Shown here in pieces: positions 25,395 through 35,200 of a stretch of DNA of 64,000 bases. The translations under genes were made by a program, and so were the position numbers. This DNA comes from an uncultured Oscillospiraceae bacterium (GTDB taxonomy: Bacteria > Bacillota > Clostridia > Oscillospirales > Oscillospiraceae), in the NCBI GenBank assembly GCA_905233385.1, contig CAJOEH010000015.1, forward strand, positions 1 through 64,000, given 5' to 3'. The notes beneath the pieces were generated by a model. The model made no database searches. It saw nothing but the letters and a program-made list of their open reading frames with translations, and had not been told where the DNA came from. Position 1 is the stretch's first letter; each line of letters opens with the position of its first letter.

Positions 25395-26519
25395 ATGAAC
25401 GAAACATTGGAAGCAATCAGCACAAAAAGAGAAAAAGCAATCGTCAAAACAAGCGTCATCGGGATCGTCACGAACGTCTTCCTTGCGGGCTTCAAGGCCA
25501 CGGTCGGGATCATCGCCAACTCCATTGCGGTGACGCTCGATGCGGTGAACAACCTTTCCGACGCGCTCTCGTCGGTCGTCACGATCATCGGTGCAAAGCT
25601 CGGCGCGAAACAGCCGAACAAGAAGCATCCGCTCGGTTACGGCAGGATTGAGTATTTGAGCTCGATGATCGTCGCGGCGATTGTGCTCTACGCGGGCATC
25701 ACGTCGGCGGTGGAATCCGTCAAGAAGATCATCTCCCCGGAAACGGCGGATTACAGCACGATCTCGCTTGTCATTATCTCCGTGGCGATCGTCGTCAAAC
25801 TGGTGCTCGGCCAGTATGTAAAACGGCAGGGGAAAAAGCACAATTCCGGCGCGCTCGTCGCGTCCGGCTCGGACGCACTGTTTGACGCCGTCCTCTCCAC
25901 CTCGGTCCTCGCCTCGGCGATCGTATATTTGCTCTGGAACGTTTCGCTGGAAGCCTACGTCGGCGTGATCATTTCCGTCTTCATCATCAAGGCGGGCATC
26001 GGCATGATGATCGAAACCGTAAACGATATCCTCGGCAAGCGCAGCGAAAAGAAAGAAACGGACCGGATCAAGGCCCTGATCTGCGAGGAGCCGGAAGTGC
26101 GCGGCGCGTACGATCTGCTCCTGTTCAACTACGGACCGGACAAAAACTACGCCAGCGTTCACATGGAGCTGCCCGACACGATGACCGTGGAAGACGTGGA
26201 TGCGCTGACAAGGCGCGTGCAGGCAAAAGTCTATACGGAAACGGGCGTCATCCTCACCGGCATCGGCGTTTACTCCTACAACACCTCGGACAGCGAGACC
26301 GCGAAGATGCGCAATACGATCATGGAAACCGTCATGGCGCACAACTGGGCGCTGCAGATGCACGGCTTCTATGCCGATACGGAGAAGAAATTCATCCGCT
26401 TCGACGTGGTCGTCAGTTTTGATATCGAACGGGCGGAGGCGTTGGACATCCTGCAAAAAGAGGTCGGCGCGCTGTATCCCGATTACCGTCTGATGATCGT
26501 CCCGGACATCGACGCATAA
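25395..26519 (+). CDS. CDF-family cation efflux protein
   Basis: Start at ATG 25395, four bases after TGGAGGT; an in-frame ATG at 25383 would sit on that site. The 374-residue protein has the CDF membrane domain (TM2 metal site in VTLDAVNNLSDALSS, HPLGYGRIEYLS, TM5 DALFDAVLS with Asp), then a cytoplasmic metal-binding domain that is longer than usual (~residues 225-374). CDF proteins export Zn, Fe, Mn or Co against protons. Its place after ohrR-gpx suggests iron or manganese handling in peroxide stress; this is inference. Confidence 0.88.
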   Translation: MNETLEAISTKREKAIVKTSVIGIVTNVFLAGFKATVGIIANSIAVTLDAVNNLSDALSSVVTIIGAKLGAKQPNKKHPLGYGRIEYLSSMIVAAIVLYAGITSAVESVKKIISPETADYSTISLVIISVAIVVKLVLGQYVKRQGKKHNSGALVASGSDALFDAVLSTSVLASAIVYLLWNVSLEAYVGVIISVFIIKAGIGMMIETVNDILGKRSEKKETDRIKALICEEPEVRGAYDLLLFNYGPDKNYASVHMELPDTMTVEDVDALTRRVQAKVYTETGVILTGIGVYSYNTSDSETAKMRNTIMETVMAHNWALQMHGFYADTEKKFIRFDVVVSFDIERAEALDILQKEVGALYPDYRLMIVPDIDA

Positions 26520-26529
26520 GCGCAAACAC

Positions 26530-26991
26530 ATGAAAAAGTCCTTCAGTGTCTATAACTGCCACTGTTACGCGCCACTGATCTTCACGCATCAGGGCGCGAG
26601 CTGGATCCCCACCATGGACCCGGACTTCCGCCTCCCTGTGACGGCGACGTACGGCGAGATGGCCCCGGCGAGCCTGAAAATGCTGGGCGAGCGGACGACA
26701 CTCTTTGAGCGATGGAGCCCGAAGGCCCGGCTCTCGCCGGCCTACTTCGAGGCGTTCTTTGCCTCCGCCGCGAAGGCCGCGGAAGCGCAGGGCGTGCCCC
26801 TCTACTGCGGCGAATACGGCGTGATCGACCGGGTCCCGCCGGAGCTGGCGCTCGCGTGGTACCGCGCGATCCACGAGGCCTTTGAAGCATACGGGTTCGG
26901 CAGAGCCGCCTGGAGCTACCGGCAGATGGATTTCGGCCTCTCCGATCCGAGAATGGACAGCGTGCGGCCGGAGCTGATCCGCTGCCTGTGA
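26530..26991 (+). pseudogene. C-terminal fragment of a GH5-type cellulase
   Basis: The 153 residues match the last part of GH5 glycosidases: VYNCHCYAPLIFTHQGASW, VPLYCGEYGVID with the nucleophile Glu, and AAWSYRQMDFGLSD. Full-length enzymes have ~180 more residues, including the acid/base Asn-Glu-Pro motif, which is absent. No good ribosome-binding site precedes the ATG, which starts 10 bases after the CDF stop. It is probably a 5'-deleted remnant without activity, joined next to an unrelated gene. Confidence 0.75.
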
Positions 26992-27037
26992 GTCCGGCTG
27001 CAGCCGAGAATACACATTTGAATTAGGAGATATCGAT

Positions 27038-28210
27038 ATGGCATCCGTTCAACTGATCAACATCAAAAAGATCTATCCCCATTCGGGTGAAACGAAAAAG
27101 AAAAAGGATAAGAACGCCCCGCCGGAGAAGAAGGTCAACCTTCAGATCACGGACGAAGGCGTCGTGGCGGTCCAGGAGTTCAATCTGGAGATCGCCGATA
27201 AGGAGTTCATCGTCCTGGTAGGCCCGTCCGGCTGCGGCAAGTCCACCACCCTGCGCATGGTCGCGGGTCTGGAGGAGATCACCGCGGGCGAACTGTACAT
27301 CGACGGCAAGCTGGTCAACGCCGTTGCGCCCAAGGACCGCGACATCGCCATGGTCTTCCAGAACTACGCCCTCTATCCGCACATGACGGTCTACAACAAC
27401 ATGGCCTTCTCGCTGAAGCTCAAGCACCTGCCCAAGGACGAGATCGACCGCAAGGTCCGCGAGGCGGCGGAGATCCTCGACATCACCGAGTATCTGAACC
27501 GCAAGCCGAAGGCGCTCTCCGGCGGCCAGCGGCAGCGCGTCGCGATCGGCCGCGCCATCGTCCGCGCCCCGAAGGTCATGCTCATGGACGAGCCGCTGTC
27601 CAACCTGGACGCCAAGCTCCGCAACGAGATGCGCGCCGAGATCCTCAAGCTCCGCGAGCGGATCGACACCACGTTCATCTACGTGACCCACGACCAGACC
27701 GAGGCCATGACTCTGGGCGACCGGATCGTGGTCATGAAGGACGGCTATATCCAGCAGATCGGCACGCCGCAGGAGGTCTTCAACCATCCCGCCAACCTCT
27801 TCGTCGCGGGCTTCATCGGCATGCCCGTGATGAACTTCTTCGACGCGAAGCTCCTGCGCGAAGGCGACATCTACTTCGTCGATCTGAGCGGCCACAAGGT
27901 CCGGCTCTCCGAGGAGAAGTGCGCGCGTCTGGCGGCGAAGGACGTTCCTCCGCAGGACGTCACGCTGGGCGTCCGCCCGGAGCATACGGAGCTGTCGAGC
28001 GATGGCGTGCCCGCAACGGTCGACGTCTCCGAGATGATGGGCTCCTCCGTTCACCTCCACCTCACCGCCGAAGGCCGCGACATCATCATGATCGTCCCCA
28101 CCGTCGAAATGGACAGCATTCCGCGCATGGGCGACGAGCTGCGTTTCACCTTCGCCGGAAAAGTCGCGCACGTCTTCTCCAAGGAAGACGACCGCAACCT
28201 CGAATTCTGA
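27038..28210 (+). CDS. Sugar ABC transporter ATPase, UgpC/MsmK type
   Basis: The 390-residue protein has Walker A GPSGCGKSTTL, signature LSGGQRQRVAIGRA, Walker B VMLMDEPLSNLDAKL, switch His in YVTHDQTEAMTLGD and a C-terminal TOBE-type regulatory domain (LGVRPEHTEL). Such ATPases in Firmicutes often energise several carbohydrate importers at once, which fits its lack of adjacent permease genes. Odd feature: a ~28-residue Lys-rich insertion (GETKKKKDKNAPPEKK) between the first strand and the Walker A region. A terminator hairpin follows at 28283. Confidence 0.93.
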   Translation: MASVQLINIKKIYPHSGETKKKKDKNAPPEKKVNLQITDEGVVAVQEFNLEIADKEFIVLVGPSGCGKSTTLRMVAGLEEITAGELYIDGKLVNAVAPKDRDIAMVFQNYALYPHMTVYNNMAFSLKLKHLPKDEIDRKVREAAEILDITEYLNRKPKALSGGQRQRVAIGRAIVRAPKVMLMDEPLSNLDAKLRNEMRAEILKLRERIDTTFIYVTHDQTEAMTLGDRIVVMKDGYIQQIGTPQEVFNHPANLFVAGFIGMPVMNFFDAKLLREGDIYFVDLSGHKVRLSEEKCARLAAKDVPPQDVTLGVRPEHTELSSDGVPATVDVSEMMGSSVHLHLTAEGRDIIMIVPTVEMDSIPRMGDELRFTFAGKVAHVFSKEDDRNLEF

Positions 28211-28282
28211 TTTTTCATAAGCGATCACGTGTTTTTCTTCCTTCCCTCTATACCCCGGCCGGCGCGGCCGTAAGCATCCCTG

Positions 28283-28323
28283 ATACGCTCCCTCTGCGGA
28301 CTGTTTTCCCGGAGGGAGCGTAT
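28283..28323 (+). terminator. Intrinsic terminator after the sugar ABC ATPase
   Basis: Perfect 12-base stem (28283-28294 with 28312-28323) followed by TTCT. Confidence 0.7.
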
Positions 28324-28372
28324 TTCTGCCAAAAGCAGGCAGGCGCATAGATCGATCGTTTTTATAACCGGG

Positions 28373-28418
28373 AACCTCCTTTGTTTTGCTACAATGAGTG
28401 TAGAAAACAAAGGAGGTT
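28373..28418 (+). promoter_or_regulatory. Hairpin that buries the recombinase ribosome-binding site
   Basis: A 15-base perfect inverted repeat (28373-28387 with 28404-28418) encloses a second 5-base one (CTACA/TGTAG), separated by a single bulged G. The right arm contains AAAGGAGG (28409-28416), the recombinase ribosome-binding site. If the left arm is transcribed, translation would be blocked. TACAAT at 28390 could instead be a -10 box inside an operator-like repeat. Confidence 0.65.
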
Positions 28419-28423
28419 TTTCT

Positions 28424-29011
28424 ATGATCTACGGCTATGCAAGAGTGTCTACAAAGGAGCAGAACGAGGAGCGGCAGCTGATCGCTCTGCGGGAAGCGGG
28501 CGTGGAACGGATCTACGTCGACAAGCAGTCCGGCAAGGATTTCGACCGCCCGCAGTACCGAAAACTGATCCGGAAACTAAAAAAGGACGATACCCTCATC
28601 ATCAAGAGCATCGACCGGATGGGAAGAAACTATGAAGAGATTCTGGAAGAATGGCGCGTCATCACGAAGGAGAAGCAGGCGGCGGTCGTGGTGTTGGATA
28701 TGCCGCTGCTCGACACGCGGCAGAATCGCGACCTGACCGGAACGTTGATCGCGGACATCGTTTTGCAGCTTCTCTCCTACGTCGCCCAGACGGAACGTGA
28801 ACTCATCCGACAGCGGCAGGCGGAGGGGATCGCGGCTGCCAAAAGCCGGGGCGTTAAGTTCGGCCGGAAGGCGATCAAAAAGCCGAAGGAATATCCTGCG
28901 CTGCGTTCTCTGTGGGAGCAGGGGAAGATCTCGGGCAGAGAGGCGGCAAGACGGATGAATATCTCCCGCACGACCTTCTGCAACTGGTGCAAAGAGGAGA
29001 AAAACAAATAA
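28424..29011 (+). CDS. Small serine recombinase (resolvase/invertase)
   Basis: Start at ATG 28424, seven bases after GGAGG; the earlier ATG at 28394 lies in the hairpin loop and upstream of that site. The 195-residue protein has the catalytic domain (IYGYARVS with Ser9, IKSIDRMGRNYEEIL with the active Arg residues, ETERELIRQRQAEGIAAAK-type linker text) and a short C-terminal helix-turn-helix (SGREAARRMNISRTTFCNWC). The size is that of resolvases and DNA invertases (Hin/Mpi-like), not of large integrases. It lies 249 bases before the promoter-bearing leader of the giant surface gene, so inversion of that region is worth testing. Confidence 0.92.
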   Translation: MIYGYARVSTKEQNEERQLIALREAGVERIYVDKQSGKDFDRPQYRKLIRKLKKDDTLIIKSIDRMGRNYEEILEEWRVITKEKQAAVVVLDMPLLDTRQNRDLTGTLIADIVLQLLSYVAQTERELIRQRQAEGIAAAKSRGVKFGRKAIKKPKEYPALRSLWEQGKISGREAARRMNISRTTFCNWCKEEKNK

Positions 29012-29084
29012 CTGGAAATATTTGTCAATTATCTTGTGCTTAGTTTGCCGTAGATGTAATTATCTATTTATAGACTTTTTTGGG

Positions 29085-29209
29085 AAAAGTATACATTTAT
29101 ACTTGCATATCTGAATGAAATATGATATAATTTTACGCTGGAAGCGTAAAATTCCGAGCATAATTTACGTACGATACAAGTGGCAAAAAAGTACACTTTT
29201 CTGCCACTT
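29085..29209 (+). repeat. Cluster of inverted repeats around the giant-gene promoter
   Basis: Three perfect or near-perfect inverted repeats occur in 125 bases: 29087-29104 (7-base arms), 29129-29153 (11-base arms, 3-base loop, at the predicted transcription start) and 29178-29209 (14-base arms, one mismatch). Two 14-base AT-rich quasi-palindromes (29085-29098 and 29187-29200) flank the promoter and match each other in inverted orientation at 12 of 14 bases. Confidence 0.6.
29103..29131 (+). promoter_or_regulatory. Promoter of the 3692-residue surface protein gene
   Basis: TTGCAT at 29103 and TATAAT at 29126 with a 17-base spacer, about 130 bases before the GTG start. Confidence 0.75.
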
Positions 29210-29260
29210 TAGGTTTCATGTCAAGGGAATTCCCACCTTGAAAGTAGGAGGAAAAGCGTA

Positions 29261-32200
29261 GTGAAAAAAACAAACTGGAAACGCATGATAGCTCTGATCC
29301 TGACGCTGGTTTTGGCGCTGAGTCTGCTTACGCCGGCGGCGTCCGCGGTATCCGAGCGGAACACGGTCTTCACCGAGGACGAAACCTCGGTCGAGGATGC
29401 GTCTGCGGAGATTTCCGAACTGCTGGAGGCGGCGCAGAACGCGGCTTTGGCAGAGGAGGAAGCTTCGGAGGAAGCGCCGGCGGAACCGGCGGAGACCGAA
29501 GCCGAGCCCGCGCAGACCGAAGAACCCGAAGAAAGGAGAGCGGGGACCCGCGCCGGCACTGCCGCCAATGAGGGCAGAGCCTACGCAGGTCAGGTCTTCC
29601 TGACGGTAGACGGGACGGACTTCATCCTGATCGGCACGAAACAGCAGCTTGCCGCACTGGACTACTATCCGACGCGTCTCACCGGCAACAACGCCGACGC
29701 TTTGACCGAGGCGCAGCGCTACGACGTCACCGGCCCGATCTGGTGCGTGACCGAGACCAAGGCGAGCAACAACGCCGCATGGACGGAGTCCGACGTCTCG
29801 CTGGTCTATCCCGGCGACGCCGATCTGACCGGCGCGTACGCGAACTATCACCTTTACGGCGAGAAGGGCTTCATCTGGGACGGCACCGGCAATCCGACCT
29901 CCGGCCCGCAGCTCGGCCATACGGATGTCACAGGAACGGGCACATACACCGACCTGCTCGGCGTGTCCCACAGCTATGACAACGAGCGCAAGACCTATTA
30001 CGGCGGCACCCTGACCGCGATCGACCGGAGCATCACCTCCTACGACTACGGCAAGTATTCGCCGCGGAACAACTACGTCGTCTTCCGCAGCTTCAGCATC
30101 GAAGATTTAGACTGGGAGCCCCTGATGTTCTACGGCCTGATGTACGGCGCGCTCGGCAGCGAGCTGGACATCACGCTGGAAGCCGCCGTGCGCGAGATGC
30201 GCGCGAGCGAGGACTATCTGGACTACACGGACGACGTTCCGCAGCCCACGATCTCCGACGTGACGGTCAATACGCCGTCCGGCGATCTGGACGCGGATCA
30301 ATACGTCGGCGTCGGCTTCTTCGCCTCCGTCACGAGCGCGAGACCCGGCACGGACAGCGGCCTGCAGCACGTCAAGGCGGAGGTCCGCAACCTCGCCCTC
30401 GACGGCGTGCGCATTACGAACAACTACACCGGTATCGGCGTCGATCAGACCGTCGTGAACTGGCTGACCAGCGGCCTCGGCACCGGCGTCGGTATGCTGC
30501 TCGACGGCCTGCTGAAGCTCCTGACCGGCAAGAACACCAACTTCGCCGATTCTCTGAACGATTTGCTCAACGCCAGAGCCGAAGACCCGACGAACCTCGC
30601 CACCGGCGGCTTCGTCGGCAGAGTTTACGCGCTTGTCCTGATCGAGAACTGCGACGTCAGCGACGTGCAGGTCACCGGCGCGGGCAGCTACACCGGCGGC
30701 TTCGTCGGCTACAGCACCGGCGAAACGCAGTACGACTTCGTCAGCAACGCGGCGGGCGCTCTGCTCAACCTGTTGACCACCGTGCTGAACGTCATCCCCG
30801 GCCTCGGCCTCGGCGACCTGATCAGCATCGTGCGCAACGTCCTGCCGCTCAACATGCTGATCCCCGTGGACTATCTCAACCCCCATATCGAAGACTGCGA
30901 CGTGACTGACCTTTCCGGGAACATCGGCCCCGCTTCGCAGACGTGGACCTTCAACGGCGACACCGTGGACGCGACCTGCAACGGCGGCTTCATGGGCGCG
31001 AAGATCGCGACCGTCCTCATCAACTGCGGCGTGCATGACAGCACCTACACCGTCAACGCGAAGGAATTCGGCGGCGGCTTTGCCGGCCTTGCCCGCGACG
31101 CGGTCATTCAGGAACTCCTGACCGACCTCGGCGTCAATCTCGGCGTAATGCAAACGCTGCTGGAGCATCTAATGGAATCCAACATTGATTTGCAGAGCGT
31201 GCAGGTGCGCTGTGTGATCACCGGCTCGAACGTGAGCGTGCGCGGCGAGAACTACCTCGGCGGCTTCAACGGCGCGATGGCGAACGCCTACTGCGTCAAC
31301 AATGAGATGAACTGCAGCGGCAAGACCCTCTCGGTCGTCGGCACCGGCGACTGCGTCGGCGGCTTCGCCGGCATCGCGCCCCTCGGCTGGGCGATGAGCC
31401 TCGGTCAGGACGAGGCGGTCGGCAACACGAGCCTGCTCTCCACGCTGAAAAACGTCGTGACCTCGCTGCTCTCGTCCTACGGCGACGAGCTGCTGAGCCT
31501 GCTCGGCGTCGGCCAGTCCGAGATCCTCGGCCTGCAGTTCGACTATACCGAAGCGGAGGTCAACGGCAGCCACGTCGGCGACGAAGCGACGGTCGAAGGC
31601 CACGACTACGTCGGCGGCCTCGTCGGCAAGGCGGACGCGCTCATCATGACCGGCACGAACGGCGCGAACCTCTCCAAGATGACCTACTTCCAGAACGGCG
31701 ACCTGACGATCTGGGACATCTTCCCGGATATGCCGAAGAACAGCAGCTTCACCGTGACCTATCACGAGAAGAGCGGCACCACCGCGAGCGTCACCGTGAC
31801 GGCGAACGACAACTACACGATCACGCTTCCGTCGAGAAGCGACGACGGCGACTACCACTTCGAGGGCTGGATCACCACCCACGTCGACCATTCGACGGCG
31901 AAGCCCTCCAACATCCTGCAGGCGGGCGACACCTACGTCGTCACGCATGACATCACCTTCAACGCCCTGTACTCCAAGGAGGGCGACACGGCGTACGAGA
32001 TCGTCACCCGCACCCCGGACAACTGGGAGACGGATTACGAGAATTACATCATCACCTACGGCCGCGACGAGGCAACGATGGCCGTCCTGACCGGCCTGAG
32101 CGACAATTCCAACTATGAGTCTGCGAGCAGCGGCGGCGCGAAGACCGTAAATCAGATCCGGGTCGCGGACGGCGCGGACAAATTCACGTTCAACGGCGGC

Positions 32201-35200
32201 GTTATTACCAACGTGCCCGACGCCTATCTGTACGCGGCAAATCAGGTCGCGGGAACGAGCGACTATTATTTCGGCAACATCGGCAGCGGGACCTATCTGC
32301 GCCGCTTCCTTTCTGGAACGACTTACAGACTGTATGCGAACAGCAACCGTCTGGTCGCAGGCACGCAATGGCATCCGTCGATCACCAATGAGCTGAACGT
32401 ACTGTTCGAGAGCGATCTGGCGGGCGGCAGCAACAAGCATATCGCTTACAATACCGACGGTTACTTCTTCATGGGTACCGAGGCGAACGCAAGCGCGAAT
32501 CAGCTCTACATCTGGGGCAAGACCAAGCTGCCCACCACCTACACCACGGTAGACGTCGGCGTGGAAATGCCGGACAGCGATCTCACGATCACGCTGGACA
32601 ACAGCGTCGTCGGCCGCTTCGCGCAGATCCACGTCAACGGCCTGCGGCTGGTCAACGGCCATGAGTTCGTCGGCGGTATCGCGGGTCTGGCGGGCACCGC
32701 CAACGTCAGCGGCCTGCTCAACGACACCATCGGCGTCGGCGATTTCAAGAAATTCGAGTTCAACGACATCATCGTTGTCGGCGGCACGGACTACGGCGAC
32801 GACAGCGGCAACGACGGCCTCAAGGTCTGGGGCAGAAAGCCCAACGTCGGCAACGAGACCGGCGCGGGCTATTACATCGGCGGCGGCTTCGGCCTCGCGA
32901 TGGGCGGCGACCTGCTGCGCATCGACCTCTCGCGCCTCAACATGGTCGAGGGCGTCAACTGCGTCGGCGGCTTCGCCGGCTGCGTCGGCCCCGGCGAACT
33001 GCTCGGCACCGGCGGTCTGAACCTGCAGCTGCTCGGCCTGAGCCTGCTCAACGCGAACAATCTCCTGTCTGTCGGACAGGGTCTTGAGACGCAGGTGCAG
33101 CATGTGAACGTCACCGGCATTCCCGACGGCTTCACCGTCGAGGCGACCGGCGCGAACGCGTCCGGCGAGAACCGCGTCTACTGCGCGGGCGGCTTCTTCG
33201 GCCGCAGTAACTCCACGAACGCCGACGACTGCCATGTTGACAATCTCTACTGGGTCAAGGCGAACACCACCGACGGCAGAGCGGGCGGCTTTATCGGCGT
33301 GTCCGAGGTCGGCGGCCTCGCTTCGATGGACGACAGCGAAGGCACGCAGATCAGCGCCCTCGTCGACGCGGGCAACCTCCTGAACGCGGTCGGCTACCTG
33401 ATCCCCGAATACACGAACGTCGATACGACCTACGTCGACGGCGGCTACGTGGAGGCCGGCTGGGCCGGCGGCTTCGCCGCGGACTTCCAGAGCGGCACGG
33501 TCGACAATCTCTCCAAGGACCCGCTCAGCCAGAATCAGGACCCCGAGACGAAGGTTAATCCCGACTGGTTCGCGGTCTATAACATCGATCGCGTCGTCGG
33601 CACGCGCTACGCCGGCGGCTTCGGCGCGAAGGTCTATTCCGGCGCGCTCGCGGACGCGGGCGGCGGCATCAGCATCCTCGGCGACATCGACGGTCTGAAC
33701 ATCGGCGCGGCGAATCTGCTGGGCCTCATCAACGCCTACATCCCGGTCATCAAGTACGCCGGCGTCCGTTCGGACAACGGCTTCACCGTCACCGCCATGG
33801 GCATCGACCCGCAGGACAGCTGCTCCGGCTCGGCCGGCGGCTTCATCGGCTACGCGAGCGGCGCGCAGGTCACGCGCAGCGACGTCACCGTCCTCAAGCA
33901 CACGGCGATGACGCCTCCCGCAGACCTCGACGGCATGGACGGCAGCAGCTACTTCGGCGAGAACAGCCACTATGCGGTCAGCGCCGGCAGATACGGCGGC
34001 GGCTACGTCGGCTTCATGGACATCGGCTCCTCCGCCTCTCTGGGCAAGGGCCTGACCGTCCTCGGCAACGCCATCAACCTGACGAACGTCCTCGACGCGC
34101 TCAACGTCGTGATCTCCACGATCGAGCACTCCGACGTCCACGGTCAGGCGGGCGGCTTCTCCGTGCTGGCGAACGGCACGGTCACGAGCGGCCTCGTCGG
34201 CAACGCCGGCGGCTTTGCCGGTCTCGTCAAGGGCGGCCATATTCAGGATTCCAATTCCTTCAATTTCAACTACATCATCGGCCAGATCGCGGCCGGCGGC
34301 TACGTCGGCGAACTGACGCCCGGCTCCCTCGCGGACGCGATCGGCAATACGAGCGTTCTGACCGGTCTCGTCAGCACGAGCGGCAGCCTACTCTCTCTTG
34401 CGAAGGACTTCGTTCCCTCAATCCGCAACAGCGTGACGACCTGCATCCCCTGCGGCGGCGCGGTCCGCGCGCAGGCGGCCTCCGACACGCAGGTACAGCG
34501 CGGCATGGCGGGCGGCTACGCCGGTCATAACAACGGCGGCCAGATCTGGGGCAACGGCCCGCAGTCCGAGTGCGCTGCGATCCGCATTCTCTCCGTCTTC
34601 GGCTACGAGTACGCGGGCGGCTACACCGGCCTCATGGACTGCGCCGACACCGCAGACACCGGCAGCCTGTCGCTGCTCTGGGGTCTGGTGAACGCGAACA
34701 ATCTGCTCGGCGCGCTGAGCATCGTCTATCCGACCGAGGAGAACACCGCGACCTACGGCCCGCTCGCCGGTCTGGACTATCAGACCTGGAACATGTGGAT
34801 CCGCTACGTCGGCCAATACGGCGGCTACAGCGGCCAGCTTCACGCGGTCGCGGATCAGGAAGAGCTGGACGAGATCCTCGATGATTACATTTACGGCTAC
34901 ACCGTCACGGCCGGCCGTCCCGACTTCGGCCTCGGCGCGCTGGTCAGCGTCGGCGGCTGCGCGGGCGGCTACGTCGGCGCGATGCGCAGCGGCACGATCA
35001 CCAACGGTCAGGCCTATGACATCAAAAAGGTCACGGGCATGCGCGCGGCAGGCGGCTTCGCCGGTGAAATGGTCACCGGCGCGGCGGCGAACCTCGGCAG
35101 CGTCGATCTTCTGGGCATGAACCTCGACCTCGGCATGCTCGTGCGCGACGCGCTCGACGTTTTCGTGCCCTGCGTCAAGACCTCCTCGGCGCACGGCTAC

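Noticed and set aside
28394-28423. Earlier ATG (28394) as the recombinase start
   Set aside because: It lies in the hairpin loop and upstream of the ribosome-binding site that fits ATG 28424; serine recombinases start at (M)IYGYARVS.
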